A DNA stretch of 64,000 bases from Castanea sativa (lineage: Eukaryota; Streptophyta; Magnoliopsida; Fagales; Fagaceae): assembly GCF_040712315.1 (NCBI RefSeq), contig NC_134024.1:3991158-4055157 (forward strand), read 5' to 3'. This document shows, in pieces, positions 26,401-38,965 of the stretch. Below the pieces are notes generated by a model. The model was not told the origin of the DNA. It did not search any database and was given only the letters and a program-made list of their open reading frames with translations. Position 1 is the first letter of the stretch. The number at the start of each line of letters is the position of its first letter. The position numbers were made by a program, and so were the translations under genes.

Positions 26401-29400
26401 TTGAAAGAGACAAAAATCTCATACCCCATTTGCACCAGCTTTGGTAGGACCTTTTGAAGATAGTAGGTTGGACTTGACCAACCTTTTACTCTCAAATTCA
26501 CAATCTTACTTATGTTATTGTCAAACCGCTGAAGTATATCTTCTGGGAGCTCTCTGACCACATTAACGTGATTTTTGAGTGCATATATGAAGAAATCTTC
26601 ATCAAAAATGTCCCCAAACTTGCTGCAATTCCAGCAAAAATAAGATGAGAAAATCATATTATATTTGATTCGATCAAGATTCAAGGCTCTTTCGAATGTA
26701 AAAAATAAAAAAAATAAAACTAACAAGAAAATGTTAGGCGAATATATGTTTTGGAGTGTATGCCTTGTTTTTGTTATAGTCATAATAACCTTTGTTATTC
26801 CGCAACAGTTTTTAAACTGTCAATTTCCAAAGTATAGATCCCACTACAGAGGCATGCCAATTTACTCAAACCCATTCACTGATTTAAAACAAATCAAGGT
26901 TCACTTATCCCACATATCAAATTTAAAGTACATCTTAATTCAAAAATAGGTAGCTGCTTTAATCTCTAATACGTGTCACATGTTCTATATATCATAGCCA
27001 TGATTCACAAATATGATTACTTAATAAATTCTCCCTTTCTTTACCTTCATAACAAAATTAAACTTTAATAAAACTTAAAACCCTTAGAACAACAAAATAA
27101 ATCGTTCAACTCCAACCATGCATAATGTATCAACAAAGAAGCATCCCTAACTTAACAATTAATACTACACAATGCAACTTCCTCCCTTACATGAGCAAGG
27201 TGGCAGGTGAAGTCATGGGTTTAAAACCCACCTAGAAAATTAATCATCCATGCCTCCTCAAACAAGGCATCACCCACATGACCACAATGTTTACTAACTA
27301 CAAAGGTTAGACATTCAATCAAAATATATTTTCCACATATGGACACTCCCTCCACCCTGCTTGCCTTAATTAAAGACCTTGAAAGGATGTTGTTAAGAAG
27401 GAAGAGCTCCCATTCTGCAAAAACATCTCATTGTCCGCGTCACGCTTGCTAAGTTAGGGGCTGGAAGACAGAAAACAGTGATAATGTTTTGAGAACTTAA
27501 GAACAGAACATGAAAATAATTTGTCTGTTCCCTTCAAAACTGATTTTGCAAAAAAAAAAGTTGCAGATTTTCACCTTAAAAGCTTGCCTACAGATATTTG
27601 GAACTAATCTGCAAACCCATGGCCCTAGACCTAGTAGGATGGTGTAATATGATCTATGTAATCAAGGGAAGAAGTTGGCTTACGGGAGTCTTGAGTTAAT
27701 TTATGCCTATATTGTGAAGAGCTTTTTTACCCTCATAACTGTGCAAAACTTAGAATAATAGGAAGGATGCGGTGGTCAACATGAAGATCCTCTAGTAAAG
27801 AAGGATATTCCAGCTGTCAAAGCGGCTGGATCTGCCAGATTGGCCAGAAAAACCAAGTTGAAGGAGCATTTGTCCAATAAAAACCACTCTGGCCCCATCC
27901 TAATACCTAATTGCTTCCATGTATCTTAAGCACCACTAGGCAAAGTTATTTAATAAAAATAACCATAACAAAAGAACCACTAAATATGTGGATGAAGATG
28001 ATGATCATAGAAACACCAACAATAGCAGCAACATACCTGGAATCTCGCCAAACACTATTTAAATGAAAAATTGGAATGACAAGAGTTGCATTCAGTAATC
28101 CAGCCACCGCAACTGCATCGCATATCTGTGTAGAAAGGATGGAAAAATTACCAAATAAATTTTAATGCAGTGTAAGATATACTTGAAAAATCTATTACAT
28201 TCATCCCATTATCATTCAATATCTGACTAATCAGAGATATATGTCAGCAAAATGCTCTAATGTCTTCCAACAAAATCTGAATTGGAGCAGATTTACCATC
28301 AGCCAAAGACCAAAAGTCATCAAGGTCACCAAATCATCCTGTCTAACCCACAGAATTATTTCCATCTATGATCTAAGGCAGTATTACCATATTCAACCAA
28401 TCTTTCTAGGGAAAAAAAGAGAAATAACATTTGAAGAAACAAAACATACCGATAAGCGCTGTTGGTTCAACCCACCATTTGCTTCAATTATTAGGAAACC
28501 ATTTGACTTTGGCAATTCTGAGAAACCTTAAAGTATAAAAGACAGCGCTCAGCTACTCATAATTCCTTGACATGCAAAATGTAATGTCCAAATACAACAA
28601 AAATGAAATATTAGGAAACACAAATAGTAATATGATGAGGCATGCTATCCTCTGCTATTAAAATTTCCTATCAATATTTCACTCCTAAGTTACGCGCAGA
28701 GGCCAATTAAATCAAACATAGCATTACACGTGTCAAAAAAAAATGGTATATGCATTATGCAGCATGCTTCAAGTTATTCAACATATGCATGATGCTGAAC
28801 AGAAAATTTAGCGTAAGCAGCTTTGGCCAGGCATCATTTAACAAGAAGAGGAGAGAAAATTGCTTGAGATGGTCTGATCAGATGAAAGGTAGATCCATAC
28901 ATATACTATTGTCTAAAACTGGTGTGAGGAGTACCGGTAAGAATGGATCTCATCATTAATGATGCATGAGAGAATATTGCCTTAGAAAGAACCATATGCA
29001 AAGAAGGATCACTACACCCAACCCCAAACAGTCTGAAAAAGGAATTAGCAATTAGATCCCATGAGCTCTAACCTGAATAGCACTTCCTCCCCCATAAGAA
29101 TGGGGTGAAAAGTGTAGTAGTAGTTTAAGATCTCATGGGTGTATGAGTAACTAACAAAAGAAAAAAAAACAATTATAGACTATAGCGGGCAATCCATTAA
29201 AATAAATAGTAGTCATGTTAAGTAACACTCTATAGAAAACCCAAACCTGTTGTTGAAATACTCTTGTCAACACAAGGCTTCCAACCTTGACGCCCAGTTG
29301 AATTCCATGCCATCATCAACTGCATGATTTCCATTGCAGAATATTTTTAGTCATATAAGTACACATAGGGTGTAAATAAAATTTAAAAAAAAATAAATAA

Positions 29401-30548
29401 ATAAGGCATAACAATTGAAGATTAATTCCTGAAGCAGCACAAAATATTAAAAATAATGATATAAAATATTACACTCAAAGTCATTTTATTGAATGACTGC
29501 ACAGTTCAATATAGGAAAGGAGTTGCATCAAAGAACAATAGGAAACAATGTATAAAGAAAGAAGGTGGGGAAAAAAAGAAATGTCATTTAAACAATAAAA
29601 GAAAGAAAGAAAAGGTAAAAGTAAAAGATGCATGACCTATGGAAATTACTAAACAACAAATCAACAAATGGAGCCAAAGCATGCCAAACACATTTCTGAT
29701 AGGGTTCACCAATGAAAATATAACAAAAAATAATACTAATAATAATAATAACAACAACAAAATCTGGAGTAAAAAAGAAAACCATTCACTGTAGTTATAT
29801 GGTTTAGTAAAGACCTATGTCATCACAAGAAGGTAAAGTACATTGTTGATAGGGTACAAAAGAGAGGAATTAGATGTGGATGTCATTGTGGATTACCTGA
29901 AAAATGTAAAATCTGGGACAGAACTTAAAACAGTTGGACATGAACAGAGTATTTCTCCAATTTAAAACAACATGCTCGAAGGAACACTTCAATGAGGTAG
30001 GGTGTTATTAATCATTGTCTTTCATGTATCCTTTTTGGCCTCTGGCCTCCCTCTTAACTTTGTAAATTCTTTGGCTCACAAGTAAAACTCCCTATTGACA
30101 ACAATAGTAGGTCCTCAAAAATCCATATTAATTCCTCAACTTTCCTTTTTTCGCTTAGTAGCAACTCTACCTTTAACCTACTAGGCTCATTAATATTTGA
30201 ATCTTCTCATCAACCGAAATGAATGCATGTGCGCTTACCGTTACCCAAAATTATCTTGTGATATTTCTAATCCACAGTTTTAACTCATCAAAACACGTCT
30301 AATAATCTAAGAGCATCCGTAGTAGATGTGTCAAATGTGCCAAATGCCAAATATTTGGCACATTTGGCACACCAAACACAAAAACGAAGCATTATCAGAT
30401 GTGCTATATGTGCCATAATTATGCAACACTAAATAGTACCATGGCAATTTTGCCACAGTACGGATGGATGTTGCAAAATATTTTTATTATTTTTATTCAA
30501 CTTTTCTCTCTCCTCCCACTTCTTTAATTCATTTTTTTCTCTCTCCTC

Positions 30549-30585
<37 letters not shown>

Positions 30586-32502
30586 TGGTCTCTCTCTCCC
30601 TCTTCAAATCAGATTTCCGGCCTTCTCAACATTGAATTGAACAAACATTTTTCTCAAAAATTCCAGCCTTCAAACCCGAAAATCTTCCCTGCCGATCTTG
30701 ATCTCACCAATCTCGGTCTCGGTCTCGATCCCTGCCAATCTCGATCTCGATCTCGCCTCTGTCAGCTTCTCCTTGCCGATCTCAATCTCGCCGCCTCATT
30801 TTCCAATCCTAGCCGCCGATCTCGCCAGTCCTCGCCGCTAATCTCGCCATCTCATTCTCCACAGCTCGCCGCCGACATCCACAGCCCTCACCTGCGTTTT
30901 CGATGCTCCAGCATTTTCGATGTGGTTGAGTTTTTTTTTTTTCCTCTTTTTTTGAGGTTTTTGGATTTGGAATTTGCTAGTGTTGTTGGTGTTGTTTCTG
31001 TTGATGTTGTTGGTTTGTTGCTATTGTTGGTGTTGGTTTGTTGCTGTCGATGTTGTTGATCGGCGTTGTTTTTTTTTTTTTGGTTAACATTGATCGGCGT
31101 TGGAGAGAATATATCATTTTAATGTATAGTAAATATTATTTTAATGTATAGAATTGAAAGATAAAACATCTGATAAATGGGATGTTGTAAAATGATGTGG
31201 TAAAATAATAAAGTAGGCTTTTGATGTTAGAAAATGGCATTTTTTTTGCAACATCTGCTGTGGATGCTCTTAGTGTGCGTTTGCGTTTTTTTTTTTGGCT
31301 GGTTCCATGGCACTGTTCATGGACCAGCCAACCCTTAAAAAATGCATGAACAGTGTTTTTGCCTTTTAAAAAATATTTTGCTACAATATTTTCAACAAAA
31401 TAAACGGTATCCAAACAAACCCTCAATCAACGACAACAATGCAACTTAGCATAAAATCTTTATTCCAAATCAAATGCAACATGGCTTCAAAGTCATTCAT
31501 CAATCTGACAATTTTCGCATTCTTAGAACCAATAAAACCTTACATCTACATACACTCCAACCATAAAAAGAGGTCCATAAACCCTTAATTTTCTTCTATA
31601 AGTTAGTTTTGACACCAAGGGAAGAGGGAACAGCAGATTCGAAAGTACATTGATGTCCATAAATTAAACCCATTCTTAATGCATACCCTCCTTTCTAAAG
31701 CATTAATAGATACCAAATGATTTGAACTGAGTTGGGTTCTCCAATTGATTGTTCTTTACCATTACAAAGACGCCAAATTAGTTTCTTTTTAAGTCTTGGC
31801 GGGATTCAAACACAACAAAAAAAACTCTTTACCAGCTAACCTAACTGGAACCCACTACTACTTTCCAAAGCTTGTTGAACTACCATACTAATTTTTCAAC
31901 CGTTCTCAACGAGATTTCATAAACCAAACCGTAAAAACACAATAAATCAAAGTCAATTATAACACATTTTTCCAAACCCACAAAAATTCACACAAAGCAT
32001 AATAAGTAACATTAATAAATACAACTAAAAATTCATTCTTTTTCCACAAATAAGCTAAATTTCAAAGAGAGGGGCAAAAAAACGGTACCGCATTGACTCT
32101 ACTCCCATTACTCTCAGCCTCCATTAACGGCCACAACTTCTCAAAAACCTGAGGGCTCCGATAAACCGAACCGGGCGCCATTGCCGTCGTCCGATGCTTG
32201 CTACTATGCACAACAACTCCAACCACAGTGTGCTTCAAATTCACCACATCAAACCCCACCGACCCCATGTACAGCAGCATCAGCGAAATGTACAGCACCG
32301 GCGCGAACAACAGCACGCCTCGCCTCCGAAACACCGCCGACACGAACACGTACACCACTCTCTCCACCGCGCTCGTCTGCTTCGAGCTCCGGCCGCCGGC
32401 GCAGAGCTTGTTCCGGCCGTGCCGGAACCGCGGAGACGACGGCGGCGATGACGTCGACGACGAAGTCCTCGCCGATGAGCCAAGCCTACTGTAGCCGTGC
32501 AT
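23467..32502 (-). CDS. O-fucosyltransferase family protein (Golgi type II glycosyltransferase)
   Basis: Ten minus-strand coding exons: 32089-32502, 29247-29319, 28450-28526, 28037-28125, 26425-26622, 25562-25766, 25298-25465, 24702-24869, 24391-24581, 23467-23635. All introns are GT-AG and phases match; the lengths sum to 1752 nt, or 583 residues plus stop. The N terminus is a Ser/Arg-rich cytosolic tail, then one hydrophobic segment (about residues 63-84), fitting a type II signal anchor. Conserved plant O-FucT blocks follow in order: a WKPC segment, [39 protein letters not shown] (the HxRFE core expected in the GDP-fucose site), GHRRYFYGG near the C-terminal core, and a short [11 protein letters not shown] tail. 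The family transfers fucose to proteins or cell-wall polymers; substrate here is unknown. Intron 1 (2.76 kb) holds two MITEs and a SINE fragment. The gene looks intact. Confidence 0.94.
30307..31273. mobile_element. PIF/Harbinger-like MITE in O-fucosyltransferase intron 1
   Basis: Terminal inverted repeats of about 23 bp: ctaagagcatccgtagtagatgt at the left against ctaagagcatccacagcagatgt read from the right, three mismatches. The interior has a (CT)n tract (30554-30583), a CG-richer stretch with repeated 'gatctcg' motifs (30690-30850) and a T/G-rich stretch. An open frame at 30637-31059 is low-complexity and not a gene. The bases next to 'gagcat' are TAA on the left and TTA on the right, so a 3-bp duplication cannot be proved; the superfamily call is tentative. 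Confidence 0.75.
31272..31423. mobile_element. hAT-type MITE, adjoining the previous element
   Basis: Ends resemble the family ends (gtgtgcgtttgcg on the left, ccaaacaaaccct on the right). The interior contains ggcactgttcatgg, 'tgcatgaacagtg' and 'tttgctacaatattttcaa', all family hallmarks. It abuts the right end of the PIF/Harbinger-like MITE without a gap. Confidence 0.75.
31795..31858 (-). mobile_element. SINE family 1 fragment
   Basis: On the minus strand this reads gttccagttaggttagctgg, then a B-box-like 'gtttgaatcccgcc'. It is the tRNA-like head only; the rest is missing or too diverged to see. It lies in intron 1 of the O-fucosyltransferase gene. Confidence 0.6.
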
Positions 32503-32769
32503 TTTTGAAAAAAAAAAAAGCTAGGGTTTCTGAATTTGACAATTGAGCTAAGCAAAATTCCGCATTTTTAAAGTGAGAGTTTAAAGTTTAAAGTGTGATT
32601 ATATAATTTATAGATTGAAAAACTTTAAAAATTGCTTTACAGTTGGAAAAGGTTTGAGCTTTTGAATTTGAGATTCTCGGGAAAAGGAAAAGGTTTTCCG
32701 TTGAAAAAGATTAAACAGAGAGTGAGTGAGAACTGAGAACTGAAGAGTTGAATAGAATTGTTGTTAAAC

Positions 32770-32801
<32 letters not shown>

Positions 32802-32960
32802 TAACTGTGGAATAAAGAAGATCACGTGGTACGGTCTGTCGTTTTATAGAGAGACAGAGAGAGAAGAGCGGAGGTGGGGTTGGTGTGTGATACTGATAGT
32901 ATCTGACATGTGTAGTTTTGTTTTCTGGGTAATGAACAGTGTTGGAATTTGTAGTGAGAA
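32503..32960 (-). promoter_or_regulatory. 5' leader and promoter region of the O-fucosyltransferase gene
   Basis: The minus strand upstream of the ATG at 32502 contains a (TC)n tract (32776-32801) and a second CT-rich run (32853-32866), as in many plant 5' leaders. No TATA box can be chosen with confidence. The transcription start is not determined. Confidence 0.45.
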
Positions 32961-33141
32961 GTGAAGTAAAATTTTTACTCTGTTTTGAAGGCAAGTGTTT
33001 TATAGTGGCGTGGAAGTTTTTCTTTACTTTTTAGGCAAGTGTTGAGGTGAGAATGAGATCAAGTTATTCATGGATGAGGAAGTATTTTTAGATGAGTTGT
33101 GTTAAAGGACACCGGAATGAGAAAGTATTTTTAGATGGGTT

Positions 33142-33381
33142 GTGTTAAGGAGTCTAAATCTTCTGTCTCACTTTTTCTGCTCCACTTTATACTCCACTAA
33201 TAAAAACTTGCCACGTGTCCACCTAATTAATTAAATACTATTATTATTGACTTATTAATGCTACCGTTATTAATTAATAGTAGTATTTAATTAATTAAGT
33301 GAACACGTGGCAAGTTTTTATTAGTGGAATATAGAGTGGAGCAGGAAAAGTGGGACAGAAGATTTGGATTCTGTGTTAAGG
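33142..33381. mobile_element. Foldback MITE (Mutator-like) with about 90-bp inverted arms
   Basis: Left arm 33153-33240 and right arm 33278-33368 are near-perfect inverted repeats separated by only about 37 bp; both contain the block from cttgccacgtg outward to 'ctgctccact'. The direct repeat tgtgttaagga flanks the element on both sides, an 11-bp duplication in the range seen for Mutator-like elements. The flanking 'aagtatttttagatg' motif is itself tandemly repeated upstream, so the duplication should be checked by alignment. Confidence 0.82.
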
Positions 33382-34734
33382 AACACCATAATATACTTTT
33401 GGGTAACTTTTTTAAATTTTAGCAGCTTTTCAGTTTTTGACAATTTTTTTAATTTTTTCTTTTGACAATTTCTTTTCTTTAAGTGAAACACAAAACAAAA
33501 AAAAAAAATTAACAAGTCTCGTCAGGTGCTTGTTAACATTTTCCTTTTTAGATTTGAAAAATGAGTGGAGGAGGAGGTATTTTTAGAAAGGGAAAATTAA
33601 TGGATTGAGGAACTATTTTCAAAAAGGGAAATTTAATGGATGAGAAAGTATGTTTTTTGTTTTTGTTTTTATTTTGAGAATTTACAATTTTTTATAGTAA
33701 ATAATAAAAAAACAATTAATTTTTTGATAAATTTTTATATTTTCTAAAAGAGTAGTATTAAATTTTTTTTTAAATTGTCAATTAACAAATGGTCACACCA
33801 GTTAATCAAACCTATATATTTGTGATGGTGTCAAAAGTTTTGTAATAATATATTTTGTCTTTATTATTACATATTTTATTAATAATTACCATAATTATAA
33901 ATTTTCATATTATTTTATAATAATAAAAAAAGATGAATAAAACATGTTATGTTGAACCCTAAACCCTCAAGTACATTGTGCAGGGCATGAGTTATTAACT
34001 AATAAATGGCTATTGCTATAATATCAAGTTCCACATAACACATAAATAAAATAAATATCTATTAATATCAACCATAATTATCAAATTTCAACAAAAAATA
34101 AAATTTTGAGAGAAAAATATCATATTTTATAAGATTGATTTAGTGAGAATTTATAATGATAATAACAACATCAAATAATTAATTCAGTATTAATAAGCAT
34201 AATTAAGTTTTCTCACTTTGTATTATCCTTAAATATATAATTAATTATTTTATATAATTAAAATAAATATAACATAACAAACTTTTAACTTCTTTATTCA
34301 TAAAAAATTAAATTATTTAATTAAAATTTTAAATATAAAATATAATTTAATCAATAACTATCTATGTATCTTCCTTAAAAAAAAAAAAAAAAAATTATCC
34401 ATGTATAACATTATTGTTTGTGTGTTTATGGGTTAGAGTGAGTGTAAAAGTGTCGGTGTCGGGGGCATCAAGAAATAGTCTTCCGATCGGAATTATGTAA
34501 AACATCCTTTTTCATTTTACAACAATGGTTGTGCAGTGATTGGCGGCTTTGGCTTTTTCAAAAAAAAAAATAATTGAGACTTTTAGCTTTAGGTGGGGCC
34601 GATATTTTTTTTTCTTTATTTAATAATAGTGTTCACTTGATTACTTCTAAAGCTAGTTTATTTAATGATCAAAAAAGTTGGTTTATTTAATTTATTAATT
34701 ATAACATTTTTTATATAAGATAGAAATTATACTA

Positions 34735-34850
34735 TAGTATAATTTAAGTGTATATATGTGTGAAACTTTCTCTTGGAGACTTAAATCTCAGCCCTTGCCT
34801 CCCACACCCCATAAACACTTATACTTATGGAGTAACTACTGCACCAAGAA
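34735..34850 (-). mobile_element. tRNA-derived SINE (family 2), minus-strand copy
   Basis: The minus strand reads 'ttggtgcagtagttact' (A-box-like), then ggggtgtgggaggcaaggg, a degenerate B-box region 'gagatttaagtctcc', then 'tttcacacatatatacactta'. This matches the copy at 13039-13174 through most of its length. Confidence 0.7.
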
Positions 34851-35138
34851 TACAATGTAGTTATTAATTATAACCTTTTAAAGTGGATTATATTGTTCAA
34901 ATTTTCACCAATTTATAGCAAATCCCACAATTTAAAAATAAACTAAATATGTCACAAAATTTAAATCATACCAAAAAGACACTTATAATATATTAGCGCG
35001 TGCGAAGAAGCTTTTTAGTTTTTTGCCTAGAGATTTTCCTATTTGAAAAAAAAAAAAGAACGTAAAAGAAGCAAGAAAAAAAAAAGTGTCTATTTAAATA
35101 AATAAAAAAACATAAGGGATGAGGAAGAAAAGATTGCA

Positions 35139-35170
<32 letters not shown>

Positions 35171-36307
35171 CTATTTAAATTTAAAAAATAATTAGATAAA
35201 GATTAAATATTAAACTTGTGGGGGTCAGTAATTCTCAAAAAGATTCTATAAACCTTTAAGAGAAATTCTTACCTAGGTGACGGATTGGCACAATTTATTT
35301 ATCTAATAAACAAGGTGAAAACTCTACAACGAGAAGCTCAAACAACTAATTTAAAGAAGCAAGATTGTATTAATATTACTAGCAATAACCATTACACACT
35401 TTTCCAGTGGTACTGGGACTCAAAGATAAAGGAATATCTCATCTCCTATTTTTGTTATCTCTTCCTTAGTCTATTTTTTCTCATCCTCCCCCCCCCCTCT
35501 TTGTTGCCATCCTCCCTTTTTTATAGGCATTCTCCTTTCCTTATCCCTCTAGCCGGTTTACCCCTAACTGGATCTTTTTGAGATATTTTTCCCTCTTCTA
35601 TTGGTTTTCCTTCCATTCTTATCTTGAAACAGGACTTTTGGGGGGGGAGGGGGTGTTTGTGTTGTTCAAGTTGTTCTATATGTATTTAATATGGCAAAAA
35701 TTAGGTGAAGAACCTCTCATTAATGTGGAGGTGGCAGTCTCTGTGATTCTTATCCCCTTAGGGAATTTCCTGAGGTATATATAGTGAGAATGACACCTCG
35801 ATTTAAGAAAATGAAATTGGTTTTTCGAGAGCACTCATTTTTTCCAAGATCACCCGTGTGTTATTTCCTAGGATGAAAGTTCCAATGTTGGTGACATATC
35901 CAGAACTCCTCGAGAATTATCTGAGGGGACACTTCCCTTTATAATTCATATAGATGGGCCTAGCCCGTCCTTTCTAATATGAGCTTTCAAGCTTTTTGGG
36001 ATCCAGAATTGAATCCACTCCCCCACACAAAACTCTTCTTAATTAATTATTCAAGGTGGTGGCATATGAAATATGAATATAATAGAATTTCTCAATCTAA
36101 ATTCTAATGTTAATTTATTAGAGTCATTCCAAATTATTAAAATAATTTGCTAACAGAGTTTATAAAATCTATTATCTATATATAATAATATTGCAAACAC
36201 ACGACTGACAAAACTTTTTCATCCAATGTTGTGACACATCACACATGATCATGAACCAGTTATGATTTTAATGTCAAAGCTGGACCCATTGACTGAACTC
36301 GTGGTTT

Positions 36308-36343
<36 letters not shown>

Positions 36344-37597
36344 ATAAGAGATTGTGTTGTTGTGTACTTCTTATGTCCAATACTTACCACTCCTTTGAGT
36401 TTTGGACAGAGAGACCAGGCTGGGAGAAATCAGAAAATCTTGAGAGTCGGTGAGGTGCAAATTGGCAAAGCAATATATGCAAGTGGGACACCAAGAAAAT
36501 CTTCATCAGATAAAGAGGGTTCCTTTCAACTTTAATAACCATACAATGCTTGTCTTTTAACTTTAACTCACTTTTCTTCCCTTCTTTTCTTTAATCTGGC
36601 CTTTTGTTAAATAATAGTGTACTTTTTACACTCGGTTTACCGTAGATAGTTTTTCACATTTTTTAATGTTTGGTAGCACAAAAAAAATTAGTTAATAAAA
36701 AACTATCTTTAGTTAATAAAAAATCTTAATAAAAATAAGACTTATTTTTTATTGGATGTTTTTCAAATTTTTTTTTTTTTGGAAAACAATCTCTCTCTCA
36801 CGCATCATATCTCTCTTATAAATATTATCTTTTTCTTTACCCTTTATAGCTGCGAGAAACAACTTATTTTAGCGCCTACTCTGTCTCACTATCTCACGGT
36901 AAGCTTTCAATTTTCTCATTCTCTTTACTTTTTCTCTCCTCTCATATTCTCATTGCCTCTCCCCCTCTGGTCTCTCCTCTTTTCACAAATCTCTCTCTAT
37001 TTGTCTCTCACGGTCCACAACTCTTCCTTGCACTGGTAATATTTCATTCTTCTCTACAAAAACCCCAATTTTATAGTTTGCTTTTTGTGTCACTAACGAT
37101 ATATATACTAATTTCATATTTTTATAAGTTTCTTGATTTCAATTACAGTATTCCCATGTTCGACGTTTTTTAATATTAAATTTTATGACCTTTGGCATTT
37201 GTTGTGGGGCGGGGTAGTTTGAGTTGAAAATTTGTATGAGAACAAATAGACTACAATTTAGGTGTTTTATATGGTTTTTGATGTTAGTGAGGTCCTAGGA
37301 TTTTTTTAATTTACACTTTCATTTTTTTTATATAGATATAATAGGGTTTGAAATATACACTATTTTATTCATTATATTTGCTCTATTCAATCTAATTAGT
37401 GTAGGTAGAATTTGAATCTGTTGGTTGTACTGTGACAACAAATTTTATTAATTAAACTAATTATAACTCACTCTTTTTTTTCCTCGTTTTTTTTTTTGTT
37501 CTATGCAACACTTAAAAAGTTTAGCACGTAAGTTTTAAGTGAACAAATATGACATGGTCAAAAAACAAAAAGGAATTCCCTTAAAAAAAAAAAATAT

Positions 37598-37814
37598 CCT
37601 TAATGTTAGTTTGGATTGTGCTAAAGACATTTTTCAATGCGTTTGCGTTTTAAATAGTGAGTCCTGTGCATTATTCACGAGACTTACAAGTATGGAATTC
37701 AGCAAAATTTTCATTAAAACTGGGTCTCACGGCATTATTCGTGCATTTAAAAATTATTTTGCTGCAGTATTTTCAGTTTTCAGTCATAAATAGTATCCGA
37801 ACATACCCTTAATG
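37598..37814. mobile_element. hAT-type MITE with 8-bp target duplication
   Basis: The element (37606-37806, 201 bp) has family internal sequence ('ttattttgctgcagtattttcag') and imperfect inverted ends around 'tttggat' and 'atccgaac'. CCTTAATG at 37598-37605 and 37807-37814 is a perfect 8-bp direct repeat, the size hAT transposases make. This copy gives the superfamily assignment for the rest. Confidence 0.85.
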
Positions 37815-38770
37815 GAAGACCTCATTTGTTTATAACTGCTAAGTTTTTCCTCTTCCTAGTTAGAAAAGAGAATGGATGAATAAACTCTAATTGAGGAGAA
37901 TTTAATCATTCGATTTTGTTGATGACATTTATGAGATTAAAGTAACAGTCTATAGTATTGGTATCTTTTATGATGTTTTGTGTATATGGTTTGAACCATC
38001 GTCCCATCCCCCACTTTTTACCTATAAAAAAGAATTGACAAAACTTATGAACAATACCTTAGGTGCTGTTCCTTAAATTTACCTCTTAAAATTCTATCAT
38101 GTGGCTACTTAACTTAAAAAATACACTTTCATTCATAAAAAAAAAAAGTCATATGACAAAATCTTAAAAGAAAAATCTAAGGAATAGCACCTAAGTACTG
38201 TATTTATGTCTTGCTAAAAAAAAAAAATTAATTAAGGAATAAGCATACATGATGAGTCACAAACAAAACTAGAATACCTTTTATTGCAACTAACCAACAA
38301 TAAAGTTAGAGATAACTAAGAGCTTGTAGCTTAATTAGTATTTTATGGTATTTTCAATGGAAAAAGAAAAACCTAGAATTCAAATTCCTTTACTTCTACA
38401 AATAATGTAAATAAAACAAAAAATAAAGTTAGGGATATGGTGACAATTTATAACATTCTTTTTTTTTATACAAAAAATTATAATATTCTCAAATTGGACT
38501 AATACTACATGCATAAACATTCATTCATATGTGTAATTTTTTTCATACGTGTAAACCCCATCAAATTTCTAGTGGTATACATGGCATTATTTTTACCGTC
38601 ACATGATGTGGTATCAATGAATCCAAAGTGGAAACCTTTTTGTTTTTACTCAGCAAAAAAAATAATAATAATAATAATTTGGAAATTTTGTTAATTCTCC
38701 CACCCCAGAAAAAGAAAAAAAAAAGCCTTAATTTTAAGTTTGGAGTCCGAAAGCAAAAGGCCCGGAAGAA

Positions 38771-38965
38771 AAGCCCACAAAGCCCAAGCAAAGCAGTACT
38801 AGGGTTGTGATTTTTCTGTTTGCTCTACATTAACCAGATCTCTCGTTGACTCGCCGCCTCTTACATTTGGCACCACCACCAATATCTCAGATTCTCAAAC
38901 CCTCAATCTACAACCACAACAACCATCACCCTTCACAAAATTCGGCTTCGCTTGGCACAACAACC
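38771..38965 (+). promoter_or_regulatory. TFIIIA promoter and leader: site II-like and telo-box-like motifs
   Basis: Two AGCCCA motifs (38772-38777, 38781-38786; TGGGCT on the other strand, matching plant site II elements) are followed by AGGGTT (38801-38806), a partial telo-box. Site II plus telo-box pairs are known from plant ribosomal-protein and other growth-linked genes. The leader after this is CA/CT-rich and the ATG is at 38966. Confidence 0.6.

Larger units (their letters stand above)
32961..38770. other. Intergenic region between the O-fucosyltransferase and TFIIIA genes
   Basis: No gene can be supported. It contains a foldback MITE (33153-33370), a family-2 SINE on the minus strand (34735-34850), a hAT-type MITE (37606-37806) and GA and CT tracts (36310-36340, 36780-37020). 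The block 35213-36060 is less AT-rich and has short open frames; it reads like degraded transposon sequence but could not be classified. Confidence 0.65.

Noticed and set aside
30637..31059. 140-codon frame
   Set aside because: It lies wholly inside a MITE and is made of CT-rich and TTG repeats; low-complexity translation, no domain.
32181..32555. Plus- and minus-strand frames overlapping O-fucosyltransferase exon 1
   Set aside because: Shadow frames caused by the GC-rich first exon. Only the minus-strand frame from 32502 joins in phase to the conserved downstream exons.
35285..35784. Two consecutive frames with hydrophobic stretches at 35285-35581 and 35578-35784
   Set aside because: Composition is driven by T and C runs, with no recognisable domain. 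The block 35213-36060 looks like decayed transposon sequence, but no ends were found.
36752..37039. CT-rich stretch followed by a GTAAGC-like donor, suggesting a 5' leader exon
   Set aside because: No downstream exon with a matching acceptor and coding content was found before the TFIIIA promoter; CT richness alone is not enough.
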